A stretch of 64,000 nt of DNA from NCBI RefSeq assembly GCF_017565405.1, contig NZ_JAGEKR010000015.1, positions 124,001 through 188,000 on the forward strand. The letters run 5' to 3'. This DNA is from Allobranchiibius sp. CTAmp26. GTDB taxonomy: Bacteria; Actinomycetota; Actinomycetes; Actinomycetales; Dermatophilaceae. Under the pieces are notes generated by a model that saw only the letters and a list, made by a program, of their open reading frames with translations, ran no database searches and was not told the DNA's origin. Position numbers and translations under genes: made by a program. Shown piece after piece: positions 35,859-43,171 of this stretch. Position 1 is the stretch's first letter, and each line of letters begins with the position of its first letter.

Positions 35859-36277
35859 GCGAGCCAGCGATGCTGACACCGTGCTTGTTGTGTGGCACCG
35901 CAGCAGCGTGCACAACGGGCAGGTGCGATCCATGCAGGCGTGAGCACAACAGGAGCAAGGCACGCGGCATCACACGTACACGCGCAAACAGACCAGACAG
36001 GCAAGGCCCACGTGCCGCCGAGTGGCGCAACCTCAGCCGTGTATGCCGTGCACTACAGCCGTGGTGCTCACTGTGTCTGCGCACTGCCGACCAACTTGCT
36101 GAGCACGAGTCTCTCCAACTCGATCACCAACCGTCGGCGTTCAGCAAGTACGTGACCAACGAGCGACTGACCATCGGAGACGTACAAGTGCTATGTGACA
36201 GATGTAATCGCGAGTTGGGCAGCGCACAAGTTGGCAGTGAACGTCACAACGTGTGGCTGAAGGAGTGTGCAGCATGA
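35855..36277 (+). CDS. HNH endonuclease
   Basis: 140 residues. An N-terminal zinc knuckle-like region (CLLCGTAAACTTGRCDPC) is followed by an HNH fold: CSLCLRTADQ, LQLDHQPSAF with the catalytic His, and VQVLCDRCNRE with the second metal site. Phage HNH proteins next to terminases assist DNA packaging cleavage, and one is typical of capsid-forming satellites and cos phages. Here it is separated from the terminase by a gp10-like gene and a 160-bp gap. Confidence 0.88.
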   Translation: MSEPAMLTPCLLCGTAAACTTGRCDPCRREHNRSKARGITRTRANRPDRQGPRAAEWRNLSRVCRALQPWCSLCLRTADQLAEHESLQLDHQPSAFSKYVTNERLTIGDVQVLCDRCNRELGSAQVGSERHNVWLKECAA

Positions 36278-36651
36278 CGCACCAAAATTTTTCGAGTGAC
36301 ATCGCACGCATGCGCGCGTGGTTCGACACGGTTCCTCAGCAGCGAATCGACGAGACGAAAGTCGAGATTCGCCGGATCGCAGACGAGTACGCGATCCACG
36401 TGGCAGCGCACTTGCCGGTTGGACCATCGCACCGCAGGGACGTCGTAGCGGGGACCTTGAAGGCCAGCGAGAAGGCGTACGTCAACGAGAGCCACGACCG
36501 CATCGAGGCGCGGGTCGAGGTCGGCGGCGGTACGGACTACTGGCAGTACGCACAAGCGCGCGAGGAAGAGAAAACGTTCTGGCACAACTCGGACGAGTAC
36601 ATCGACCGCATCGAGCGCGCCATCCGCGATGGATTCGAGGACCGCACGTGA
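36274..36651 (+). CDS. HK97 gp10-like neck/morphogenesis protein
   Basis: 125 residues. The pattern of the gp10 family is visible: N-terminal helix (ETKVEIRRIADEYAIHVAAHLPVG), a Gly-Thr-Leu turn (VVAGTLKASEKAYV), paired strands (RIEARVEVGGGTDYWQYAQAREE) and a C-terminal helix (YIDRIERAIRDGF). Such proteins are involved in connecting the head to the tail. ATG overlaps the HNH stop (ATGA). It ends just before the non-coding gap ahead of the terminase. Confidence 0.6.
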   Translation: MTHQNFSSDIARMRAWFDTVPQQRIDETKVEIRRIADEYAIHVAAHLPVGPSHRRDVVAGTLKASEKAYVNESHDRIEARVEVGGGTDYWQYAQAREEEKTFWHNSDEYIDRIERAIRDGFEDRT

Positions 36652-36811
36652 TGTTCAAACATGTTGGAATTGAACAGGATTCGACCCCAGGGGCAGGATC
36701 CCGCCCCCGGCAAGGGGTTTCCGACCGCCAGGGTTTCCCCTTCACCGACTAACTCATCGCAACTGCCACCACATCCAACACAAACCAACATCTGAACGGA
36801 GGTCACACCGC
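36652..36811. other. Non-coding gap before the terminase; possible packaging/cos region
   Basis: The largest gene-free stretch inside the morphogenesis block except around the capsid. It holds AACATGTT (36658-36665) inside TGTTC/GAACA arms, a G/C-rich block (GGGGCAGGATCCCGCCCCC) and GGTTTCC-type repeats (36716-36738). The terminase has a good ribosome site near its end (ACGGAGGT). Non-coding DNA at this location is where cos phages keep their packaging site. The role is inference. Confidence 0.35.
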
Positions 36812-38323
36812 ATGACGACACTCGAATTTGTAGAGCAGGTGCCCGCCATTTTCGACGGTGTGACCGCTGGGCCGAAGCGCGCACGGACGATGAGCGCGCT
36901 GGATCTCTCCGACCTGCCGTCCGCCCGTGACTGGCACCGGGTCAAGGCGTTCGCGGAGAAGTTCTTGCTTACCCCAGCCGGCAAGGGTGCGTTGCAGCCG
37001 GTGTCGTTCATGCCGTGGGAGTTGCGGTTCCTGCGAGGCATCTTTCCTGCCAAGGGTGCTCGCCCGACGCAAGGAGCGCTGGTCTGTGGCAGAGGCAACG
37101 GAAAAAGCTTCCTTGCGAGCGTCATCCTCTGCTACCTCCTGTACGCCGATGAGACAGTCAGCCCTCAGTTGTCCGTTGTCGCGAAGGACATCCGCCAAGC
37201 GAACCACGTGTTTATGGCGGTGCACCGCATGATCGCCACGAGCCCGGAGCTACTGGAACGAACCAAGCTGCACGCGGACCGCATCGTGACGCCGTTTAAC
37301 AACGGGCTGGTGCAGCCGTTGCCGTCCGACGAGGGCGCGTTGCAGGGTTTCGGCGGCACGTTCGTGGTCGATGAGCTCCACGTCGTCAACGATGCCGTGT
37401 GGGCCGCTGCACTGTTCGGGGCGACGAAATTGCCGGGGTCGCAGGTGCTCGCGTTCAGCACCCCGCCCGCGTCGTCTGACTCGGTTCTGTGGAGGTTGGC
37501 CGATCAAGCGAAGCTGTCACCGTCCAAGGATTTTTACTACCAGGAGCACAGCGGGGACGCGTCTCACCCGATCACGTGCCGCCACTGCGAGAAGGCTGCC
37601 AACCCTTCCCTGGGCACCCTGCTTACGCGCGACATGTTGGCTACCTCGCGCAAGTCGAGCCGGGAATCTGACTACCGCAGGATGCGGCTCGCAACGTTCA
37701 CCGATAAGACCGACGACGTGTGGCTGTCCTCCAAGGACATTGAGCCGTTGCTCACGGACGAGAAGATTTCGCTTGGCGCAAAAATTACGCTCGCGCTCGA
37801 CGGTGCCGTGACCGATGACACGACCGTGTTAGTTGGGTGCACCGTGGAGGAAGTTCCGAAATTGGAGCTCTTGGCCGCGTGGATTCCGGCCGAGCAGGAC
37901 GACGGGTACCGCACCGACCCGGAAGCCGTGATGAACGCGGTCCGCAAGTTGTGCAAGTCGTACAACGTCGTGGAATTCGTCGCTGACCCGGCGCACTACG
38001 AGTTGCCGCTGTCGATACTTACCAAGGAGGGATATCCGACTGTCCTCTACCCGCAGAACGACTCGCGCATGGGAGGACCAACCATCACGATGTACCAGCG
38101 AATTCGAGCAGGCACCGTCAAGGTTGTCCGGGATGAGGTTTTCACCTCCCACTTTCTCAACTGTCACTTCACCGAGACGCCGCGCGGCGGGAAGGTCCAC
38201 AAGGGGCCGAAGCGCGAGAAGAAAATTGACGGCGCGGTCGCGTCCATCATGGCGATGACTAGAGCGCTCTACCACGACAGCCAGCCGGTCCAGAAACCCG
38301 CGCAGGTGTGGGGGTTCGCATGA
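36812..38323 (+). CDS. terL: Terminase large subunit
   Basis: 503 residues. ATPase domain with Walker A VCGRGNGKSF (residues ~92-100) and Walker B TFVVDELHVV. Nuclease domain with acidic clusters (LALDGAVTDDTTVLVG, then VVEFVADPAHYEL). An HxxC element (ITCRHCEKA) lies between the domains. It pumps and cuts DNA into preformed capsids. No small terminase is recognised in the element, so DNA recognition may rely on a divergent or helper-encoded subunit. The portal ATG overlaps its stop. Confidence 0.92.
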   Translation: MTTLEFVEQVPAIFDGVTAGPKRARTMSALDLSDLPSARDWHRVKAFAEKFLLTPAGKGALQPVSFMPWELRFLRGIFPAKGARPTQGALVCGRGNGKSFLASVILCYLLYADETVSPQLSVVAKDIRQANHVFMAVHRMIATSPELLERTKLHADRIVTPFNNGLVQPLPSDEGALQGFGGTFVVDELHVVNDAVWAAALFGATKLPGSQVLAFSTPPASSDSVLWRLADQAKLSPSKDFYYQEHSGDASHPITCRHCEKAANPSLGTLLTRDMLATSRKSSRESDYRRMRLATFTDKTDDVWLSSKDIEPLLTDEKISLGAKITLALDGAVTDDTTVLVGCTVEEVPKLELLAAWIPAEQDDGYRTDPEAVMNAVRKLCKSYNVVEFVADPAHYELPLSILTKEGYPTVLYPQNDSRMGGPTITMYQRIRAGTVKVVRDEVFTSHFLNCHFTETPRGGKVHKGPKREKKIDGAVASIMAMTRALYHDSQPVQKPAQVWGFA

Positions 38324-39720
38324 GTGAAACTGTCCTAGAGGTTGTGTCTCGCCTGTCGAAAAAAGTTGACCAAAGCCAGTTTCTCGCCCGTCCGCTGTTG
38401 GACAGGTACGACGGTGAATCGCCGTTGAGCTACTTGTCACCTGAGGCACGGAAGGCGTTGGGCGATCGCCTGCAACGGGTCTCGGCGAATTTTTGCAAGG
38501 TCGCCGTCGATGAGTTGAGCCAGCGCATGCGCATCGTCGGGCTAAGCGTTGGTGGGCAGACCGACGCTGACCTGTGGGCTAACTGGCGACGTAGTGGCAT
38601 GGTCGCGGGTGCAGGTCACGTCACGAAGGGCAGTCTCATCGCTGGTCGTGCCGCCGTGTCGGTATGGTCTCCTGACGGCTCTGTGCCAGTCGTACGACCC
38701 GAGTCCGCGTTGCAGTGCGCATGGACCGCTGATCCGCTGACAGGGCGTTGCACAGAGGCGTTCAAGCGCTGGTATGACCGCCCATCGGGCAGAGTGCGCG
38801 GTGCGCTCTACTTGCCCGATCGCACTTTCGTCTTGCAGTCCCGCGCGAGCGTGCCGGACGCGACGATCCCCAACGCATTGCCACCTAACGTGATGGTGCC
38901 GCCCGATGGCTGGGACGTACTGGCGGAGGTTGTCAACCCGCTAGGCGTGCCATTGCTGGTCCCGATCACGAACGCACTCACCACCGAAGCTGTGGAGTGG
39001 GGCGACTCCGAGATGTCCCCCCTCATGGCAGCTAACGACCTACTAGAAAAGTTTCTGACGGATGCGGCTGTCGGTAGCGAGTACACCGCCCGCCCGCAGA
39101 GGTACGCGACAGGGATCGCGGCCCTCCCGCAGGACGCAAATGGCAACGTTGCCAACCCATTTGACGAGAAAAATCGCACCTGGATCGCGGGCGAGGGCGA
39201 TGTGAAGTTTGGCTCTCTGCCAGCGGGCGACGGTGCCGCGTACGACCGGCTCATCTCACAGGTTTTGCAGATCATCGCGGGTCTGTCCGGTCTGCCCGCG
39301 AACGTGCTCGGTGTTGGTCACCACAACCCGACCAGCGCCGAGGCGATCGTGACCTCTGGTCTGACCCTGACCAGCCGCGCGGAGGATCGGTGCGTCATCC
39401 ACGACACGGCGTGGAGCCTGATCGTGGCAATGCAGGTCGCCCTACGGGACGGTGGCTCACCCCTGAACGTGGACGCCTCCGTGATCCGCGCCGACCCGCG
39501 TTATTCGTCCGAAGCTGCCGAGGCAGATTCCATAGTGAAGCTAAGGGGTGCCGGTTTGCTATCCCGCGCTGCCGCTCTCCGTCGCCTTGGATACGCGCCC
39601 GAGGAGATTGCTGAGATTCAGCGGGACGCAGCCTCAGAAGCCGTGTATGCGTCTCTCGCAGCGAGCACCACGCCGCAGCTACCTAGTCCGCCGGTCGCGC
39701 CGATGGGTGGTGCCGCGTGA
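38320..39720 (+). CDS. Phage portal protein (SPP1 gp6-like)
   Basis: 466 residues with portal-like order: helical N-terminus (YLSPEARKALGDRLQRVSANFCKVAVDELSQRM), wing/stem (AGRAAVSVWSPDGSVPVVRPESALQCAWTADPLTG), crown-proximal segment LIPITNALTTEAVEWGDSEM-like and the conserved ...LSGLPANVLGVGHHNPTSAEAI. It forms the dodecameric ring for DNA entry. It overlaps terL by 4 nt and the MuF-like gene by 4 nt, in the classical terminase-portal-MuF order. Confidence 0.88.
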   Translation: MSETVLEVVSRLSKKVDQSQFLARPLLDRYDGESPLSYLSPEARKALGDRLQRVSANFCKVAVDELSQRMRIVGLSVGGQTDADLWANWRRSGMVAGAGHVTKGSLIAGRAAVSVWSPDGSVPVVRPESALQCAWTADPLTGRCTEAFKRWYDRPSGRVRGALYLPDRTFVLQSRASVPDATIPNALPPNVMVPPDGWDVLAEVVNPLGVPLLVPITNALTTEAVEWGDSEMSPLMAANDLLEKFLTDAAVGSEYTARPQRYATGIAALPQDANGNVANPFDEKNRTWIAGEGDVKFGSLPAGDGAAYDRLISQVLQIIAGLSGLPANVLGVGHHNPTSAEAIVTSGLTLTSRAEDRCVIHDTAWSLIVAMQVALRDGGSPLNVDASVIRADPRYSSEAAEADSIVKLRGAGLLSRAAALRRLGYAPEEIAEIQRDAASEAVYASLAASTTPQLPSPPVAPMGGAA

Positions 39721-40334
39721 TTACCGTCGTGCCAGCCCCGCCGAAGCAACGACCGCCCATTGCACCTGTCGGTGCTCCCACGTTCACGTTCGCGCAAGTT
39801 CCGCAGCGAGTTCGCGCAGTGTCGCCCGTCGTTCCGATCCTTGCGTCGTGGGCATCGGTGTCCGCAGGGCAGAGCACACGAGACCAGTTCATCGAGACCG
39901 CGTGCAACGCGCTGCACGTTTCGAGAATCGTGGTCCAGCACATCGCCCACGTGACCGTTGCCGCTGTCGCGCCAGCGCAGCCGGTAGCGGGCCGTGTCAT
40001 TGACGACTACCGCGACCGCGACGCCGCCTCACTGCGCACCGTCACCGAGACCCCAGAGGTTGCACAAGCACGCATCGAGAGGTTCGTCACTTCCACGTTG
40101 GAGCAGTACGGACGTGACGAGCTGATCGACATCTCGGCGGATTTCGGCAGCTCCGGGTGGATTTGGCGCACCGATTCCGACCCGTGTGACTACTGCGCGG
40201 AGCGCGAGGGGCAGCACTACGACCTAGGCGACGAGTTCCGCGATCACCCCAACTGTGGGTGCTACCCAGAGCCCGTGTTCGACCTTGGATACAGCGACCA
40301 TGCACACGACAAAGCAGGAGCATCACATGAGTGA
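39717..40334 (+). CDS. MuF-like minor capsid/head morphogenesis protein
   Basis: 205 residues from a GTG overlapping the portal stop. The C-terminal half carries the Mu-F/VG15 signature: WIWRTDSDPCDYCAEREGQH then FRDHPNCGCYPEPVFD, a Cys/His metal site. Such proteins accompany the portal and are often packaged inside heads. It overlaps the scaffold gene by 8 nt. No toxin domain is fused at its C-terminus. Confidence 0.82.
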   Translation: MITVVPAPPKQRPPIAPVGAPTFTFAQVPQRVRAVSPVVPILASWASVSAGQSTRDQFIETACNALHVSRIVVQHIAHVTVAAVAPAQPVAGRVIDDYRDRDAASLRTVTETPEVAQARIERFVTSTLEQYGRDELIDISADFGSSGWIWRTDSDPCDYCAEREGQHYDLGDEFRDHPNCGCYPEPVFDLGYSDHAHDKAGASHE

Positions 40335-40752
40335 CGACGCGACAGACACCGACACAGCAACCCAGACAGACGAAGGCACGCAGGAGGGCCAGGAAGACGC
40401 CGCTACGACGTTCGACCTTCCGTACGTGCAGAACTTGCGCCAGGAAGCCGCAACGAATCGCGTAGCGGCCAAGGATGCGACTGAGCGCGCCGACGCCCTA
40501 TCCACACGAGTGCGCGAGCTAGCGATCACCGTCCACGCGGGCGACATGTTGCAGGACAGCACCGACCTGCCGTGGTCCGAGGACCTGGCCGACGAGGGCG
40601 GGATGCCCGACGCCGACAAGATTGCCGCAGCCGCCGAAGCATTCATCAAGGTTAAGCCGCACCTAGCCCGTGCACGGGGCGACGTACAGCAGGGTTTCCG
40701 CGACGACGGCTTAGCAAATATTTCTCTAGTGGAGGCCCTCCGCAGCGCGTAA
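40327..40752 (+). CDS. Capsid scaffolding-like protein
   Basis: 141 residues: an acidic Thr/Asp/Glu-rich N-terminus (MSDDATDTDTATQTDEGTQE), a helical middle (NLRQEAATNRVAAKDATERAD) and a polar C-terminus (NISLVEALRSA). Composition, size and position directly before the capsid gene fit a scaffold that guides procapsid assembly. No protease motif is seen, so maturation would not need proteolysis or uses a host or helper protease. Confidence 0.65.
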   Translation: MSDDATDTDTATQTDEGTQEGQEDAATTFDLPYVQNLRQEAATNRVAAKDATERADALSTRVRELAITVHAGDMLQDSTDLPWSEDLADEGGMPDADKIAAAAEAFIKVKPHLARARGDVQQGFRDDGLANISLVEALRSA

Positions 40753-40761
40753 CCTAAGGGC

Positions 40762-40986
40762 ATGAGCGATTTAGACGACCTTGCTAAGCAGTTCGGCTGG
40801 AAATGGGTGGGGACAGGCGAAAGAGCGCATTTAGTTCTATGGATTGACGGCGACCAGGAAAACCAGGTTCCCATCACGCACGATATGGCCGAGTCTCAGA
40901 CCGTCTTGTGGGCGATACGTGACGGACAGACGAGCAGCAAGGCAGTGGGGGACGAGGCGTACCGAAAGCACGTCAACAAGCGATAA
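40762..40986 (+). CDS. Small hypothetical element protein (74 aa)
   Basis: Begins MSDLDDLAKQFGWKWVGTGERAHLVLWID, 9 bp after the scaffold gene, and ends before a strong hairpin terminator. Mixed charge with a short conserved-looking beta segment. Unrecognised. Confidence 0.65.
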   Translation: MSDLDDLAKQFGWKWVGTGERAHLVLWIDGDQENQVPITHDMAESQTVLWAIRDGQTSSKAVGDEAYRKHVNKR

Positions 40987-40994
40987 AACAGCCA

Positions 40995-41032
40995 CCCCCG
41001 GTAGCCGCAACGCATGCAACGGCCGCCGGGGG
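40995..41032 (+). terminator. Rho-independent terminator before the capsid gene
   Basis: CCCCCGG arm (40995-41001) pairs with CCGGGGG (41026-41032), with an inner CCG/CGG pair around CAACGCATGCAA, followed by TTTCTC. It would end the upstream morphogenesis transcript and leave the capsid gene to start again, next to the second TCCGATACTT motif. Confidence 0.7.
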
Positions 41033-41041
41033 TTTCTCACG

Positions 41042-41053
41042 TCCGATACTTCT
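41042..41053 (+). repeat. TCCGATACTT motif, copy 2
   Basis: TCCGATACTTCT between the terminator and the capsid gene (ATG 41134). The position suits a promoter or activator site for capsid expression. Confidence 0.7.
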
Positions 41054-41133
41054 AGTGAGGGCCAGGTGCCCCACTAGAGCGTAGGGCCGGGTGCTCCACG
41101 CAGTGAGAATTTCAATGCCATTGGAGCACCCCC

Positions 41134-42006
41134 ATGTCTGTTACCACAGTAACCACAGCAGCGGCCATCCAGACCGCCGTTCAGAAGTCCCTAGAACTTC
41201 CTCTAGCTCAGGCGTCACAGTTCCTCAGTTCCGGCGTGCAAATCATCGACTCAGCCGCGCCCGTCACCTTCCCCACACTCACCGATGACCTAGACGACCC
41301 GGCGTACGTGGCCGAGGTTGAGCAGATTCCCGAGTCCGACCTATCCATCGGGGGCATCCCCGCGATGCCGTCCACGATGTCCGGGCTGAAGCAGATCGTG
41401 AGGGTGTCGAACCTTGACCTCCGCAGCAGCGTCTTAGACCTGTCCAGCATCATCCAGTCCCGCCTAGTCGAAGGCGTATCCCGCAAGGCCGATACCGCGC
41501 TGTTCGGTGCTGGTGGTTCGGGCGTGACTGACATTAAGGGAATTTTCAACCGTAACTTGCCGAGCCTGGACATCGGCGGACCAATGACGTTCGACAAATT
41601 GCTAAGGGCCAAGGCCACGATCACCCGCAAGTACGTGCAGCAGACCTCGCTACGGTTTTTTCTGCACCCCGACGACGTAGCGGGGCTCGAAGGCGTCAAG
41701 GACTCCACGGGCCGCTACCTGTGGGAATCGGACATCACCGCAGCCGGTCAGTTGACGTTCCGAGGCATCCCGGTGATCGTCACTGACCGCCTGCCTAGCA
41801 CCACAGGCGCTACTCCTACCGGGCGCGGACTACTTGCCGACATGTCGGGTTGCGTTGTCGTGCGTGACCTCTCGGGCCAGGTCGTGGTGCTCCGTGAGCG
41901 TTACGCCGATACCGACGAAACCGGTCTGCGCGCCGTGGCCCGTCTGGATCTGGCCGTGCTCAACCCTGACAAGTTCCTAGTGCTGTCCGGCATCGAGCGA
42001 GCATGA
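41134..42006 (+). CDS. Major capsid protein (HK97 fold)
   Basis: 290 residues, short but within range for HK97-type capsids. Features: N-terminal arm (ASQFLSSGVQIIDSAAPVTFPTLTDD), E-loop/P-domain segment (MSGLKQIVRVSNLDLRSSVLDLSSIIQSRLVEGVSRKADTALFGA matches the spine helix) and A-domain with IPVIVTDRLP and RYADTDETGLRAVARLDLAVLNPDKFLVL. It has its own intergenic region with a motif copy upstream. It overlaps the connector gene by 4 nt. Confidence 0.88.
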   Translation: MSVTTVTTAAAIQTAVQKSLELPLAQASQFLSSGVQIIDSAAPVTFPTLTDDLDDPAYVAEVEQIPESDLSIGGIPAMPSTMSGLKQIVRVSNLDLRSSVLDLSSIIQSRLVEGVSRKADTALFGAGGSGVTDIKGIFNRNLPSLDIGGPMTFDKLLRAKATITRKYVQQTSLRFFLHPDDVAGLEGVKDSTGRYLWESDITAAGQLTFRGIPVIVTDRLPSTTGATPTGRGLLADMSGCVVVRDLSGQVVVLRERYADTDETGLRAVARLDLAVLNPDKFLVLSGIERA

Positions 42007-42335
42007 CGCAGGTAGCCGTACCGACAGCTGTCGACGTTCTCACCTTCCTAGGTTGGGACGCCGACAGCGTGGCACCGGAGCAGATCGAGCAGCACCTAGC
42101 AGCGGTCACCCGTGCCGCCAGGGCGTACACCCGTGGGCAGGGCTGGTGGGACGAGAGCACGTGCGCTGAGGGCATCGCGTCCGCGATCGTCACAGCGACC
42201 GCGCGGAGTTTGGTCAACCCCTCGCAGGAACGGTCGTCGGTCATCGGCGCGGTGTCTTCCACGCCGGGTGTGTTGGGTTGGTCGATCCACGAGCGAGCCG
42301 CCCTCGATATGTGGCGAACGACGGTCGTCGTCTGA
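42003..42335 (+). CDS. Head-tail connector (gp15/gp6-like adaptor)
   Basis: 110 residues: helical bundle pattern of adaptor proteins (TFLGWDADSVAPEQIEQHLAAVTRAARAYTRGQGW, then CAEGIASAIVTATARSLVNPSQERSS) and the terminal PGVLGWSIHERAALDMWR. It binds beneath the portal. Its usual partner, head closure, is found at the beginning of the block instead of next. Ends before the third TCCGATACTT copy. Confidence 0.75.
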   Translation: MTQVAVPTAVDVLTFLGWDADSVAPEQIEQHLAAVTRAARAYTRGQGWWDESTCAEGIASAIVTATARSLVNPSQERSSVIGAVSSTPGVLGWSIHERAALDMWRTTVVV

Positions 42336-42343
42336 TCCGCGCG

Positions 42344-42355
42344 TCCGATACTTGT
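42344..42355 (+). repeat. TCCGATACTT motif, copy 3
   Basis: TCCGATACTTGT 9 bp after the connector stop. No plus-strand gene follows, which weakens a pure promoter explanation and leaves a remnant of a lost gene junction or a protein-binding site. Confidence 0.65.
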
Positions 42356-42504
42356 ACTGCACGGGGTCCGTTTCATCGCCTTCACCGTGCAATAAAAGAG
42401 CGGCAGTAAGCGGCCCCGACTGGTCAGGTCCATGGTCGACCGAACACCGCTCAGCAGCACGGCGAACGGGTCTAAACCGCCTCAAGACGCCGTGCACCGA
42501 GCGC

Positions 42505-42537
42505 GGCCACGCTGGTCCGTTAACTCCCAGCGTGGCC
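42505..42537. terminator. Bidirectional hairpin terminator
   Basis: Perfect 11-bp arms GGCCACGCTGG and CCAGCGTGGCC around TCCGTTAACTC. It lies between the convergent connector gene and the minus-strand membrane gene, 11 bp from the latter's stop. Confidence 0.85.
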
Positions 42538-42547
42538 ACGTTCGCTT

Positions 42548-43126
42548 CTACTTTCCAGCTAACTTATCTTCCAGCCGATCCGCGATCTCCCCCAGCAGCG
42601 TGGCAGTGGATTCGATGCCAAGACTATTTGTGGGCCACGCAAAGTAAAATTCGTTCTTCTCATCTGCGCAGCCCAGGTGTAATGCACGCCGGTACACCGA
42701 CTCAGCCTCTCGCTGGAACCGTCTCTGATAGTCAGACATGTGCGCACTTGATCGCTTCGAATCCTGCTCGTTCTCCCAGTCCCAAATGATGCTCATGCCA
42801 TCCTCGTCAACATGTTTACGCACCTGGGAACTGAGGCGGCCTATCGACCTACTATCGTTGTTTGCTGAAAATCTTGTAATCTCTGCCGAGAGCACGCGCG
42901 CTTCGACGGCTAGCTCGCGTTGCTGGTCCAGTTTTTTGCCAGGGAACCGCCAACCCACTGACGGTGCTAACAGCAGATACGCGCCGCCCAACGTCACTAA
43001 CGTCGCCAAGACACGAACGAGCGCCGTTTGATCGCTGCTGAGAACGGCGCTCAAAGCGGCACCGACGAGCACGCCGCCGAACGTCGTAACTGCGGATTCT
43101 GATTTCACAGCCGCAAGATAGCTCAA
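42548..43126 (-). CDS. Two-helix membrane protein, candidate element cargo
   Basis: 192 residues from a TTG (43126) or a GTG (43108); neither has a good ribosome site. Two N-terminal membrane helices (~18-35 and ~38-58) are followed by a charged cytoplasmic helical domain (ELAVEARVLSAEITRF, MSIIWDWENEQD, FQREAESVYRRALHLG). No catalytic motif is recognised. It is the only gene on the opposite strand of the element, has its own terminator and lies 62 bp from attR. That location is typical of accessory genes such as superinfection exclusion or defence proteins. The function is inference. Confidence 0.65.
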   Translation of the reverse strand: MSYLAAVKSESAVTTFGGVLVGAALSAVLSSDQTALVRVLATLVTLGGAYLLLAPSVGWRFPGKKLDQQRELAVEARVLSAEITRFSANNDSRSIGRLSSQVRKHVDEDGMSIIWDWENEQDSKRSSAHMSDYQRRFQREAESVYRRALHLGCADEKNEFYFAWPTNSLGIESTATLLGEIADRLEDKLAGK

Positions 43127-43171
43127 CCCCGGGGCGATCGGTCGTTGCCGCCTAGACCCGCATGATGCCTC

